A stretch of DNA of 64,000 nt, taken from NCBI RefSeq assembly GCF_051401765.1, contig NW_027480504.1, positions 1,612,001 to 1,676,000 of the forward strand. Direction: 5' to 3'. Below, piece after piece: positions 13,562-27,600 of this stretch (position 1 is the first letter of the stretch; the number at the start of each line of letters is the position of its first letter). The notes under the pieces were generated by a model. The model was not told where the DNA came from. It worked only from the letters and a program-made list of their open reading frames with translations, and ran no database searches. Source of the stretch: Calliopsis andreniformis. Its lineage: Eukaryota; Arthropoda; Insecta; Hymenoptera; Andrenidae. A program made the translations under genes and the position numbers.

Positions 13562-16500
13562 CAATCCTCAATCCTCGATCCTCAATATTCAACACACAAC
13601 CCTCAGCCATCAATCCTCAATACTCAACCATCGATCCTCAATCCTCAATACTCAATAGAATATCCTGAATTCTCATGGTTCAATACTCAATCCACAATAT
13701 TCAATAATCAAATCTCAATCCTCAATCTTCAATCCTCAATCCTCAATCCTCAGACCTCAAACATCAATATTCAACCCTCAGTTATCGTCCTCAATCCACA
13801 ACCATCAATCCTCAATCCTCAATCTTCAATCATCAATATTCAATCTTCAATCCTCAATCCTCAATCCTCAATCCTCAATCCTCACTCCTCAATCGTCAAT
13901 CCTCAATCCTCAATCCTCAATCCTCAACCCTCAATCTTCAATCTTCAATCCCCAGTCCTCAATCTTCAATCTTCAATGCTCAATCCTCAATCCTCAATCC
14001 TCAGTCCTCAATCCTCAATCCTCTATCCTCAAACCTCAATCCTCAACCGTCAGTCCTCATCCTCCATCCTCAATCCTCAATCCTCAATCCTCAATCTTCA
14101 ATCCCCAATACTCAATCTTCAATCCTCAATCCTCAATCCTCAATCCTCAATCCTCAATCCTCAGGCATCAACACTCAATCTTCAATACTCAATCCTCAGT
14201 CCTCAATCCTCAATCCTCAATCCTCAATCCTCAATCCTCAATCCTCAATCCTCAACCCTCAGTCCTCATCCTCCATCCTCAATCCTCAATCCTCAATCCT
14301 CAATCTTCAACCCCAATACTCAATCTTCAATCCTCAATCCTCAACCCTCAATCCTCAATACTCAGGCATCAACACTCAATCTTCAATGTTCAATCCTCAA
14401 TCCTCAATCCTCAATCCTCAATCCTCAATCCTCAATCCTCAACCCTCAGTCCTCAAACCTCAATGCTCAATCGTCAATCCTCAATCCTGAATATTCAATC
14501 CTCAATATTCAATCTTCAATCCTCAATCCTCAATCCTCAATCCTCAATCCTCAGTCCTCAGTGATCAATACTCAATCTTCAATATTGAATCCTCAATCCT
14601 CAATCCTCAATCCTCAATCCTCAATCCTCAATCCTCAATCCTCATTTCTCAAACCTCAATCCTCAACCCTCAGTCCTCATCCTCTATTCTCAATTCTCAA
14701 TCCTCAATCCTCAATTCTCAATCTTCAATCCTCAATAATCAATCTCCAAACCTAGATCCTCAATCCCAAATCTTCAATCCCTAATCATCAATCTTTAATC
14801 CTTAATTCAGAATCGTCAATCTTCAATCCTCAATACTCAGTCTTCAATCCTCAATCTTCAATCCTCAATCCTCAATCCTCAAAGCTCAATCCTCAATCCT
14901 CAATCCTCAATATTCAATCATCAATACTCAATCTTCAACCCTCAATCTTCAATCCTCAATACTCAATCTTCAATCCTCAATCCTCAATCCTCAATCCTCA
15001 ATCCTCAATCGTCAATGGTCAGTCCGCAATACCCAATCCTCAATCTTCAATCCTCAATCCTCAATCCTCAATCCTCAATCCTCAATGCTCAATCCTCAAT
15101 TCTCAGTCCTCAAACCTCAATCCTGAATCCACAATCCTGAATCCTCAATCTTCAGACCTCAGTCCTCAACAATCAGTCGTCAATTCTCAATCCTCAATCG
15201 AATATCATCGATTCACACCTTTCAATACTCAATACTCAATCTGCAATCTTAAAATCTCTATCCATAAACTTCAATTCTCATCACTCTACCCTCAACACTC
15301 AGTCCCCCATCCTCAATCTTCAATCCTCAATCCTCAATCCTCAATTCTCAGTCCTCAATCCTCAGTCCTCAGACCTCAAACCTCAATCCTCAATAATCAA
15401 TCTCCAATCCTAGATCCTCAATCCTCAATCCTCAATCCCCAATCCACACTCCTCAATCTTCAATCCTCAATCCTCAATCCTCAATCCTCAATCCTCAATC
15501 TTCAATCTTCAATCCCCAGTCCTCAATCTTCAATCTTCAATGCTCAATCCTCAATCCTCAATCCTCAGCCCTCAATCCTCAATCGTCTATCCTCAAACCT
15601 CAATCCTCAACCGTCAGTCCTCATCCTCCATCCTCAATCCTCAATCCTCAATCCTCAATCTTCAATCCCCAATACTCAATCTTCAATCCTCAATCCTCAA
15701 TCCTCAATCCTCAATCCTCAATCCTCAGGCATCAACACTCAATCTTCAATACTCAATCCTCAATCCTCAATCCTCAATCCTCAATCCTCAATCCTCAATC
15801 CTCAATCCTCAATCCTCAATCCTCAACCCTCAGTCCTCAAACCTCAATGCTCAATCGTCAATCCTCAATCCTGAATATTAAATCCTCAATATTCAATCTT
15901 CAATCCTCAATCCTCAATCCTCAATCCTCAATCATCAGTCCTCAATTCTCAATCCTCAATCCTCAGTCCTCAGTCGTCAAATCTCAATCCCCGACCCTCA
16001 GCCCTCATCCTCAATCCTCAGTCCTCAATCCTCAATCCTCAAACCTCAATCCTCTACCGTCAGTCCTCGTCCTCAATCTTCAAACCCCAATCCTCAATCC
16101 TCAATATTCAATCATCAATACTCAATCTTCAATCCTCAATCCTCAATCCTCAATCCTCAATCCTCAGTCCTCAATATTCAACACACAACTCTCAGCCAAC
16201 AATCCTCAATACTCAACCATCAATCCTCAATTCTCAATACACAATAGAATATCCTGAATTCGCATGGTTCAATACTCAATCCACAATATTCAATAATCAA
16301 ATCTCAAGCCTCAATCTTCGATCCTCAATACTCAATTTCAATCCTCAATTCTCAATCCTCAATCCTCAGTCCTCAGTGGTCAAACCTTAATCCCCGACCC
16401 TCACCCCTCATCCTCAATCCTCAATCCTCAATACTCAGTCCTCAATCCTCAATCCTCAATCTTCAATCCTCAATACTCAGTCTTGAATCCTCAGTCCTGA

Positions 16501-19500
16501 GTGCTTAAACCTCAACTCTGAATCCTCAGTACTCAAACTTCAATCCTCAATCCTCAATCCTCAGTCCTCAATCCTCAATCCTCAATCCTCAAACCTCAAT
16601 CCTCAACCGTCAGTCCTCATCCTCCATCCACAATCCTCAATCCTCAATCATCAACCTTCAATCCCCAATACTCAATCTTCAATCCTCAATCCTAAATCCT
16701 CAATCCTCAATCCTCAATCCTCAGGCATCAACACTCAATCTTCAATACTCAATCCTCAATCCTCAGGCATCAACACTCAATCTTCAATACTCAATCCTCA
16801 ATCCTCAATCCTCAATCCTCAATCCTCAATCCTCAATCCTCAATCCTCAATCCTCAACCCTCAGTCCTCAGACCTCAATGCTCAATCGTCAATCCTCAAT
16901 CCTGAATATTCAATCATCAATATTCAATCTTCAATCCTCAATCCTAAATCCTCAATCCTCAATCCTCAGTCCTCAGTGATCAATACTCAATCTTCAATAT
17001 TGAATCCTCAATCCTCAATCCTCAATCCTCAATCCTCAATCCTCAATCCTCAATCCTCATTTCTCAAACCACAATCCTCAACCCTCAGTCCTCATCCTCT
17101 ATTCTCAATTCTCAATCCTCAATCCTCAATTCTCAATCTTCAGTCCTCAATAATCAATCTCCAAACCTAGATCCTCAATCCCCAATCTTCAATCCTTAAT
17201 CCTCAATCTTTAATCCTTAATTCTGAATCGTCAATCTTCAATCCTCAATACTCAGTCTTCAATCCTCAATCTTCAATCCTCAATCCTCAATCCTCAATCC
17301 TCAATCCTCAATCCTCAATCCTCAATATTCTATCATCAATACTCAATCTTCAACCCTCAATCTTCAATCCTCAATACTCAATCCTCAATCCTCTATTCTC
17401 AATACTCAATCCTCAATCCTCAATCCTCAACCTTCAATCCTCAATAATCAATCTCCAATCCTAGATCCTCAATCCCCAATCTTCAATCCTTAATCCTCAA
17501 TCCTCAATCCTCAGTCCTCAATCCTCAATATTCAATCCTCAATCCTCGATCCTCAATCCTCAAACCTCAATCACCAATCCTCAATCCCCAATCCTCAATC
17601 CTCAATCCTCAATCCTCAGTCATAAATCCTCAATCTTCAGTACTCAATCGTCAATCCTCAGTCCTCGATCCTCATTCCTCAATTCTCGTACCTCAAGCCT
17701 CAATCCTCAACCCTCAGGCCTCATCCTCAATTCTCAATTCTCAATTCTCAATCCTCAATCCTCAATCCACAATCTTCAATCCCCAATAATCAATCTCCAA
17801 TCCTAGATCCTCAATCCCCAATCCTCAATGCTTAATCCTCAATCATCAATCCTCAATCCTCAATCCTCAATCCTCAATCCTCAATCCTCAGTCATAAATC
17901 CTCAATCTTCAATACTCAATCGTGAATCCTCAGACCTCAATCCTCAATCCTCAATCCTCAATCCTCAATCCTCATTCTTCAATCCTCAATACCCAATCCT
18001 CAATCTTCAATCCTCAATCATCAATCCTAAATTCTCAATCGTCAATCCACAGTCCTCAGTCGTCAAACCTCAATCCCCGACCCTCAGCCCTCATCCTCGA
18101 TCCTCAGGCCTCAATCCTAAATCCTCAAACCTCAATCCTCTACCGTCAGTACTCGTCCTCAATCCTCAAACCTCAATCCTCAATCCTCAATATTCAATCA
18201 TCAATACTCAATCTTCTATCCTCAATCCTCAATCCTCAATCCTCAATCCTCAATCCTCAATATTCAGAACACAACCCTCAGCCAACAATCCTCAATACTC
18301 AACCATCAATCCTCAATACTCAATACTCAATAGAATATCCTGAAATCGCATGGTTCAATACTCAATCCACAATATTCAATAATCAAATCTCAATCCCCAA
18401 TCTTCGATCCTCAATACTCAATTTCAATCCTCAATTCTCAATCCTCAATCCTCAGTCCTCAGACGTCAAACCTTAATCCCCGACCCTCACCCCTCATCCT
18501 CAACCCTCAGTCCTCAATCCTCAGTCCTCAGACCTCAAACCTCAATCCTCAAACCTCAGACATCATCCTCAATCCTCAGTCCTCAATCCTCAGTCCTCAA
18601 TCCTCAATCCTCAATCTTCAATCCTCAATACTCAGTCTTGAATCCTCAATCCTGAGTCTTTAAACCTCAATTCTGAATCCTCAGTACTCAAACTTCAATC
18701 CTCAATCCTCAGTCCTCAGTACTCAATCATCAATCCTCAACTGCTCAATAAACAATAGAATATCCCGAATTCTCAGGATTCAACACGCGAACCTCAACCC
18801 TCAACCCTCAGCCCTCATCCTCCATCCTCAATCCTCAATCCTCAGTCCTCAACCTTCTATCCTCAATACTCAATCTGCAATCCTCGATCCTCAATCCTCA
18901 ATACTCTATACTCAATCCTCAAACCTCAGGCATCAATACTCAATCTTCAATACACAATCCTCAATCCTCAATCCTCAATCCTCAATCCTCAACCCTCAAT
19001 CCTCATTCCTCGAACCTCAATCCTCAACCCTCAGTCCTCATACTCAATTCTCAATTCTCAATCCTCAATCCTCAATCCTCAATCTTCAATCCTCAATAAT
19101 CAATCTCCAATCCTAGATCCTCAATATTCAACCATCAATACTCAATCTTCAATCCTCAATCTTCAATCCTCAATACTCAATCTTCAATCCTCAATCCTCA
19201 ATCCTCAATCCTCAATCCTTAATCCTCAGGCATCAATACTCAATCCTCAATATTCAATCCTCAATCCTCAATCCTCAATGCACAATCCTAAACCTTCAAT
19301 ACTCAATACTCAATCTTCAATCCTTAATCCACAATCCTCAATCCTCAATCCTCAACCCTCAATCCTCAATATTCAATCCTCAATACTCAATCCTCAATCT
19401 TCATTCCTCAATCCTCAACTCTCAATCCTCAATCCTCAATCCTCAGACCTCAAACATCAATACTCAACCCTCAGTCCTCGTCCTCAATCCACAAGCCTCA

Positions 19501-21390
19501 ATCCTCAATCCTCAATCATCAATCATCAATATTCAATCTTCAGTCCTCAATCCTCGATCCTCAATCCTCAATCCTCAATCCTCAATGATCAGTCCGCAAT
19601 ACCCAATCCTCAATCTTCAATACTCAATCCTCAATCCTCAATCCTCAATCCTCAATGCTCAATCCTCAATTCTCAGTCCTCAAACCTCAATTCTGAATCC
19701 ACAATCCTGAATCCTCAATCTTCAGACCTCAGTCCTCAACAATCAGTCGTCAATTCTCAATCCTCAATCGAATATCATCAATTCACACCTTTCAATACTC
19801 AATACTCAATCTGCAATCTTAAAATCTCTATCCACAAACTTCAATTCTCATCACTCTACCCTCAACACTCAGTCCCCCATCCTCAATCATCAATCCTCAA
19901 TCCTCAATCCTCAATTCTCAATCCTCAATCCACAGTCCTCAGACCTCAAACCTCAATCCTCAATAATCAATCTCCAATCCTAGATCCTCAATCCTCAATC
20001 CTCAATCCCCAATCTTCAATCCTCAATAATTAATCTCCAATCCCAGGTCCTCAATCCGCAATCCTCAATCCTCAATCCTCAATCCTCATTCTTCAATCCT
20101 CAATACCCAATCATCAATCTTCAATCCTCAATCATCAGTCCTCAATTCTCAATCCTCAACCCTCAGTCCTCAGTCGTCAACCCTCAATCCCCGACCCTCA
20201 GCCCTCATCCTCAATCCTCAGTCCTCAATCCTCAATCCTCAATCCTCAGTCCTCAATCCTCAATCCTCAATCTTCAATCCTCAATACTCAGTCTTGAATC
20301 CTCAATCCTGAGTGCTTAAACCTCAACTCTGAATCCTTAGTACTCAAACTTCAATCCTCAATCCTCAGTCCTCAGTACTCAGCCATCAATCCTCAGCTGC
20401 TCAATACTCAATAGAATATCCTGAATTCTCAGGATTCAACACACTAACCTCAACCCTCAACCCTCAGCCCTCATACTCCATCCTCAATCCTCAATCCTCA
20501 ACCCTCAACCTTCAATCCTCAATACTCAATCTTCAATCCTCGATCCTCAATCCTCAATCCTCAATACTCAGTCCTCAATCCTCAGGCATCAGTACTCAAT
20601 CTTCAATACACAATCCTCAATCCTCAATCCTCAATCCTCAATCCTCAACCCTCAATCCTGATTCCTCAAACCTCAATCCTCAAGCCTCAGTCCTCATACT
20701 CAATTCTCAATTGTCAATACTCAATCCTCAATCCTCAATCTTCAATTCTCAATAATCAATCTCCAATCCTCGATCCTCAAACCCCAATCTTCAATCCTTA
20801 ATCCTCAATCTTCAATCCTCAATCCCCAGTCCTCAATCTTCAATCTTCAATGCTCAATCCTCAATCCTCACTCCTCAGTCCTCAATCCTCAATCCTCAAT
20901 CCTCAATATTCAATCATCAATACTCAATCTTCAATCCTCAATACTCTATCCTCAATCCTCAATCCTCGATCCTCAATATTCAACACACAACCCTCAGCCA
21001 TCAATCCTCAATACTCAACCATCAATCCTCAATCCTCAATACTCAATAGAATATCCTGAATTCTCATGGTTCAATACTCAATCCACAATATTCAATAATC
21101 AAATCTCAATCCTCAATCTTCATTCCTCAATCCTCAATCCTCAGACCTCAAACATCAATATTCAACCCTCAGTTATCGTCCTCAATCCACAACAATCAAT
21201 CCTCGAGCCTCAATCTTCAATCATCAATATTCAATCTTCAATCCTCAATCCTCAATCCTCAATCCTCAATCCTCACTCCTCTATCTTCAATCCTCAATCC
21301 TCAATCCTCAATCCTCAATCCTCAATCTTCAATCCTCAATTCCCAGTCCTCAATCTTCAACCTTCAATGCTCAATCCTCGATCCTCAATC
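13562..21390. repeat. Segmental block, partner at 33,279-41,073
   Basis: About 7.8 kb collinear with 33,279-41,073. The offset falls stepwise from 19,717 to 19,710, 19,703 and 19,682 from left to right. The steps are 7, 7 and 21 bp, meaning whole-heptamer losses in the right copy. The 21-bp step is visible where the left copy (near 18,295-18,320) has three more heptamers before the AATAGAATATCC marker than the right copy near 37,995. Left and right ends are junctions to other block types, so this was copied as a segment and not as a whole array period. Confidence 0.87.
16993..17004. repeat. 12-bp perfect palindrome TTCAATATTGAA
   Basis: A self-complementary dodecamer created by heptamers TTCAATA and TTGAATC in a segment that begins with GTGATCAATAC. 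Further copies start at about 9,073, 14,578, 21,786, 25,195, 27,603, 28,963, 30,527, 32,935, 34,295, 36,696, 46,329, 53,657, 55,629, 56,989 and 59,390. It is always followed by a run of seven or eight perfect monomers and then CATTTCTCAAACC. It could be a protein-binding site, but nothing shows that. Confidence 0.7.
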
Positions 21391-24171
21391 CTCAGTCCTC
21401 AATCCTCAATCCTCAATCCTCAAACCTCAATCCTCAACCGTCAGTCCTCATCCTCCATCCTCAATCCTCGATCCTCAATCCTCAATCTTCAATCCCCAAT
21501 ACTCAATTTTTCAATCCTCAATCCTCAATCCTCAATCCTCAATCCTCAATCCTCAGGCATCAACACTCAATCTTCAATACTCAATCCTCAATCCTCAATC
21601 CTCAATCCTCAATCCTCAATCCTCAATCCTCAATCCTCAATCCTCAACCCTCAGTCCTCAAACCTCAATGCTCAATCGTCAATCCTCAATCCTGAATATT
21701 CAATCCTCAATATTCAATCTTCAATCCTCAATCCTCAATCCTCAATCCTCAATCCTCAGTCCTCAGTGATCAATACTCAATCTTCAATATTGAATCCTCA
21801 ATCCTCAATCCTCAATCCTCAATCCTCAATCGTCAATCCTCAATCCTCATTTCTCAAACCTCAATCCTCAACCCTCAGTCCTCATCCTCTATTCTCAATT
21901 CTCAATCCTCAATCCTCAATTCTCAATCTTCAATCCTCAATAATCAATCTCCAAACCTAGATCCTCAATACCCAATCTTCAATCCTTAATCCTCAATCTT
22001 TAATCCTTAATTCTGAATCGTCAATCTTCAATCCTCAATACTCAGTCTTCAATCCTCAATCTTCAATCCTCAATCCTCAATCCTCAATCCTCAATCCTCA
22101 ATCCTCAATCCTCAATATTCTATCATCAATACTCAATCTTCAACCCTCAATCTTCAATCGTCAATACTCAATCTTCAATCCTCAATCCACAATCCTCAAT
22201 CCTCAATTCTCAATTCTCAATCCTCAATCCTCAATCCTCAACCTTCAATCCTCAATAATCAATCTCCAATCCTAGATCCTCAATCCCCAATCTTCAATCC
22301 TTAATCCTCAATCCTCAATCCTCAGTCCTCAATCCTCAATATTCAATCCTCAATCCTCGATCCTCAATCCTCAATTCTCAATCACCAATCCTCAATCCCC
22401 AATCCTCAATCCTCAATCCTCAGTCATAAATCCTCAATCTTCAGTACTCAATCGTCAATCCTCAGTCCTCGATCCTCAATCCTCAATTCTCGTACCTCAA
22501 ACCTCAATCCTCAACCCTCAGGCCTCATCCTCAATTCTCAATTCTCAATTCTCAATCCTCAATCCTCAATCCTCAATCTTCAATCATCAATAATTAATCT
22601 TCAATCCTCAATCATCAATCCTCAATCCTCAATCCTCAATCCTCAATCCTCAATCCTCAATCCTCAATCCTCAATCCTCAGTCATAAATCCTCAATCTTC
22701 AATACTCAATCGTGAATCCTCAGACCTCAATCCTCAATCCTCAATCCTCAATCCTCAATCCTCATTCTTCAATCCTCAATACCCAATCCTCAATCTTCAA
22801 TCCTCAATCATCAATCCTCAATTCTCAATCTTCAATCCTCAGTCCTCAGTCGTCAAACCTCAATCCCCGACACTCAGCCCTCATCCTCGATCCTCAGGCC
22901 TCAATCCTCAATCCTCAAACCTCAATCCTCTACCGTTAGTCCTCGTCCTCAATCCTCAAACCTCAATCCTCAATCCTCAATATTCAATCATCAATACTCA
23001 ATCTTCTATCTTCAATCCTCAATCCTCAATCCTCAATCCTCAATCCTCAATATTCAGCACACAACCCTCAGCCAACAATCCTCAATACTCAACCATCAAT
23101 CCTCAATTCTCAATACTCAATAGAATATCCTGAATTCGCATGGTTCAATACACAATCCACAATATTCAATAATCAAATCTCAATCCTCAATCTTCGATCC
23201 TCAATACTCAATTTCAATCCTCAATTCTCAATCCTCAATCCTCAGTCCTCAGACGTCAAACCTTAATCCCCGACCCTCACACCTCATCCACAACCCTCAG
23301 TCCTCAATCCTCAGTCCTCAGACCTCAAACCTCAATCCTCAAACCTCAGACATCATCCTCAATCCTCAATCCTCAATCCTCAGTCCTCAGTCCTCAATCC
23401 TCAATATTCAATCCTCAATACTCAGTCTTGAATCCTCAATACTGAGTGCTTAAACCTCAACTCTGAATCCTCAGTACTCAAACTTGAATCTTCAATCCTC
23501 AGTCCTCAGTACTCAATCATCAGTCCTCAACTGCTCAATACTCAATAGAATATCCTGAATTCTCAGGATTCAACACGCAAACCTCAACCCTCAACCCTCA
23601 GCCCTCATCCTCCATCCTCAATCCTCAATCCTCAATCCTCAATCCTCAATCCTCATTTCTCAAACCTCAATCCTCAACCCTCAGTCCTCATCCTCTATTC
23701 TCAATTCTCAATCCTCAATACTCAATTCTCAATCTTCAGTCCTCAATAATCAATCTCCAAACCTAGATCCTCAATCCCCAATCTTCAATCCTTAATCCTC
23801 AATCTTTAATCCTTAATTCTGAATCGTCAATCTTCAATCCTCAATACTCAGTCTTCAATCCTCAATCTTCAATCCTCAATCCTCAATCCTCAATCCTCAA
23901 TCCTCAATCCTCAATCCTCAATATTCTATCATCAATACTCAATCCTCAACCCTCAATCTTCAATCCTCAATACTCAATCCTCAATCCTCAATTCTCAATA
24001 CTCAATCCTCAATCCTCAATCCTCAACCTTCAATCCTCAATAATCAATCTCCAATCCTAGATCCTCAATCCCCAATCTTCAATCCTTAATCCTCAATCCT
24101 CAATCCTCAGTCCTCAATCCTCAATATTCAATCCTCAATCCTCGATCCTCAATCCTCAATCCTCAATCCTC
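19430..24171. repeat. Segmental block C, partner D at 43,977-48,717
   Basis: About 4.7 kb collinear with 43,977-48,717 at offset 24,547, changing to 24,546 after a one-base difference near 21,508-21,515 (a T5 run in C versus TCTTC in D). I noticed about five other substitutions, for example C/G at 19,519 versus 44,066 and near 23,356 versus 47,900. Both copies carry the hairpin island twice (20,418 and 23,552; 44,965 and 48,098). Identity is about 99.9% by eye. Confidence 0.88.
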
Positions 24172-24634
24172 ACTCCTCAATCTTCAATCCTCAATCCTCA
24201 ATCCTCAATCTTCAATCCTCAATCCTCAATCCTCAATCCTCAATCCTCAATTTTCAATCTTCAATCCCCAGTCCTCAATCTTCAATCCTCAATCCTCAAT
24301 CTTCAATCCTCAATAATCAATCTCCAACCCTAGATCCTCAATCCCCAATCTTCAATCCTTAAACCTCAATCTTCAATCCTCAATCCCCAATCCTCAATTC
24401 TCAATCCTCAATCCTCAGTCCTCAGACCTCAAAACTCAATCCTCAATAATCAATCTCCAATCCTATATGCTCAATCCTCAATCCTCAATACCCAATATTC
24501 AATCCTCAATAATCAATCTCCAATCCTAGGTCCTCAATCCGCAATCCTCAATCCTCGATCCTCAATCCTCATTCTTCAATCCTCAATACCCAATCCTCAG
24601 TCTTCAATCCTCAATCCTCAATCCTCAATTCTCA
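24172..24634. repeat. Inserted segment of block-A type (like 12,074-12,537)
   Basis: Immediately after block C the sequence switches to one matching 12,074-12,537 (offset 12,097; the CAATTTTC marker lies at 24,248 and 12,151). It includes the TATATG and CCTAGGTCC markers. At about 24,634 it switches again, inside the string CAATCCTCTATCC, to the 13.4-15 kb family. It is a short piece bounded by two junctions. Confidence 0.75.
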
Positions 24635-27600
24635 ATCCTCTATCCTCAAACCTCAATCCTCAACCGTCAGTCCTCATCCTCCATCCTCAATCCTCAATCC
24701 TCAATCCTCAATCTTCAATCCCCAATACTCAATCTTTAATCCCCAATCCTCAATCCTCAATCCTCAATCCTCAATCCTCAGGCATCAACACTCAATCTTC
24801 AATACTCAATCCTCAGTCCTCAATCCTCAATCCTCAATCCTCAATCCTCAATCCTCAATCCTCAATCCTCAACCCTCAGTCCTCATCCTCCATCCTCAAT
24901 CCTCAATCCTCAATCCTCAATCTTCAACCCCAATACTCAATCTTCAATCCTCAATCCTCAACCCTCAATCCTCAATACTCAGGCATCAACACTCAATCTT
25001 CAATGTTCAATCCTCAATCCTCAATCCTCAATCCTCAATCCTCAATCCTCAATCCTCAACCCTCAGTCCTCAAACCTCAATGCTCAATCGTCAATCCTCA
25101 ATCCTGAATATTCAATCCTCAATATTCAATCTTCAATCCTCAATCCTCAATCCTCAATCCTCAATCCTCAGTCCTCAGTGATCAATACTCAATCTTCAAT
25201 ATTGAATCCTCAATCCTCAATCCTCAATCCTCAATCCTCAATCCTCAATCCTCAATCCTCATTTCTCAAACCTCAATCCTCAACCCTCAGTCCTCATCCT
25301 CTATTCTCAATTCTCAATCCTCAATCCTCAATTCTCAATCTTCAATCCTCAATAATCAATCTCCAAACCTAGATCCTCAATCCCAAATCTTCAATCCTTA
25401 ATCATCAATCTTTAATCCTTAATTCAGAATCGTCAATCTTCAATCCTCAATACTCAGTCTTCAATCCTCAATCTTCAATCCTCAATCCTCAATCCTCAAA
25501 GCTCAATCCTCAATCCTCAATCCTCAATATTCAATCATCAATACTCAATCTTCAACCCTCAATCTTCAATCCTCAATACTCAATCTTCAATCCTCAATCC
25601 TCAATCCTCAATCCTCAATCCTCAATCCTCAATGGTCAGTCCGCAATACCCAATCCTCAATCTTCAATCCTCAATCCTCAATCCTCAATCCTCAATCCTC
25701 AATGCTCAATCCTCAATTCTCAGTCCTCAAACCTCAATCCTGAATCCACAATCCTGAATCCTCAATCTTCAGACCTCAGTCCTCAACAATCAGTCGTCAA
25801 TTCTCAATCCTCAATCGAATATCATCAATTCACACCTTTCAATACTCAATACTCAATCTGCAATCTTAAAATCTCTATCCATAAACTTCAATTCTCATCA
25901 CTCTACCCTCAACACTCAGTCCCCCATCCTCAATCTTCAATCCTCAATCCTCAATCCTCAATTCTCAGTCCTCAATCCTCAGTCCTCAGACCTCAAACCT
26001 CAATCCTCAATAATCAATCTCCAATCCTAGATCCTCAATCCTCAATCCTCAATCCCCATTCCACACTCCTCAATCTTCAATCCTCAATCCTCAATCCTCA
26101 ATCCTCAATCCTCAATCTTCAATCTTCAATCCCCAGTCCTCAATCTTCAATCTTCAATGCTCAATCCTCAATCCTCAATCCTCAGCCTTCAATCCTCAAT
26201 CGTCTATCCTCAAACGTCAATCCTCAACCGTCAGTCCTCATCCTCCATCCTCAATCCTCAATCCTCAATCCTCAATCTTCAATCCCCAATACTCAATCTT
26301 CAATCCTCAATCCTCAATCCTCAATCCTCAATCCTCAATCCTCAGGCATCAACACTCAATCTTCAATACTCAATCCTCAATCCTCAATCCTCAATCCTCA
26401 ATCCTCAATCCTCAATCCTCAATCCTCAATCCTCAATCCTCAACCCTCAGTCCTCAAACCTCAATGCTCAATCGTCAATCCTCAATCCTGAATATTCAAT
26501 CCTCAATATTCAATCTTCAATCCTCAATCCTCAATCCTCAATCATCAGTCCTCAATTCTCAATCCTCAATCCTCAGTCCTCAGTCGTCAAATCTCAATCC
26601 CCGACCCTCAGCCCTCATCCTCAATCCTCAGTCCTCAATCCTCAATCCTCAAACCTCAATCCTCTACCGTCAGTCCTCGTCCTCAATCTTCAAACCTCAA
26701 TCCTCAATCCTCAATATTCAATCATCAATACTCAATCTTCAATCCTCAATCCTCAATCCTCAATCCTCAATCCTCAGTCCTCAATATTCAACACACAACT
26801 CTCAGCCAACAATCCTCAATACTCAACCATCAATCCTCAATTCTCAATACACAATAGAATATCCTGAATTCGCATGGTTCAATACTCAATCCACAATATT
26901 CAATAATCAAATCTCAATCCTCAATCTTCGATCCTCAATACTCAATTTCAATCCTCAATTCTCAATCCTCAATCCTCAGTCCTCAGTGGTCAAACCTTAA
27001 TCCCCGACCCTCACCCCTCATCCTCAATCCTCAATCCTCAATACTCAGTCCTCAATCCTCAATCCTCAATCTTCAATCCTCAATACTCAGTCTTGAATCC
27101 TCAGTCCTGAGTGCTTAAACCTCAACTCTGAATCCTCAGTACTCAAACTTCAATCCTCAATCCTCAATCCTCAGTCCTCAATCCTCAATCCTCAATCCTC
27201 AAACCTCAATCCTCAACCGTCAGTCCTCATCCTCCATCCTCAATCCTCAATCCTCAATCCTCAACCTTCAATCCCCAATACTCAATCTTCAATCCTCAAT
27301 CCTAAATCCTCAATCCTCAATCCTCAATCCTCAGGCATCAACACTCAATCTTCAATACTCAATCCTCAATCCTCAGGCATCAACACTCAATCTTCAATAC
27401 TCAATCCTCAATCCTCAATCCTCAATCCTCAATCCTCAATCCTCAATCCTCAATCCTCAATCCTCAACCCTCAGTCCTCAGACCTCAATGCTCAATCGTC
27501 AATCCTCAATCCTGAATATTCAATCATCAATATTCAATCTTCAATCCTCAATCCTAAATCCTCAATCCTCAATCCTCAGTCCTCAGTGATCAATACTCAA

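Larger units (their letters stand above)
9100..14677. repeat. Segmental block A, partner at 48,169-53,753
   Basis: About 5.6 kb that reappears with offset 39,069. The landmark CATTTCTCAAACC lies at 9,131 and 48,200, and the 147-bp island at 12,669 and 51,738. After a 7-bp insertion in the right copy near 52,565 the offset is 39,076. I counted roughly nine substitutions plus that heptamer indel, so identity is about 99.8% by eye. It holds four or more copies of the CCTAGATCC module and two of the TCATGGTTC island. The longest open frame of the window (13,397-14,755) lies here but is a repeat artefact. Confidence 0.88.

Noticed and set aside
13397..14755. Longest + strand open frame (452 codons) and dozens of similar ones as protein genes
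   Set aside because: The product is only the heptapeptide cycle of the monomer, present in all three frames. Starts are chance ATG/GTG in mutated heptamers (TCAATGC, CAGTGATC). There are no ribosome-site, promoter or domain signals, and overlapping frames encode the same repeat.
21508..21515. T5 run in CAATTTTTCAATCC as a functional signal
   Set aside because: It occurs once and its partner copy near 46,055-46,062 has the ordinary CTTC variant, so it is best read as a single mutation or a sequencing error.
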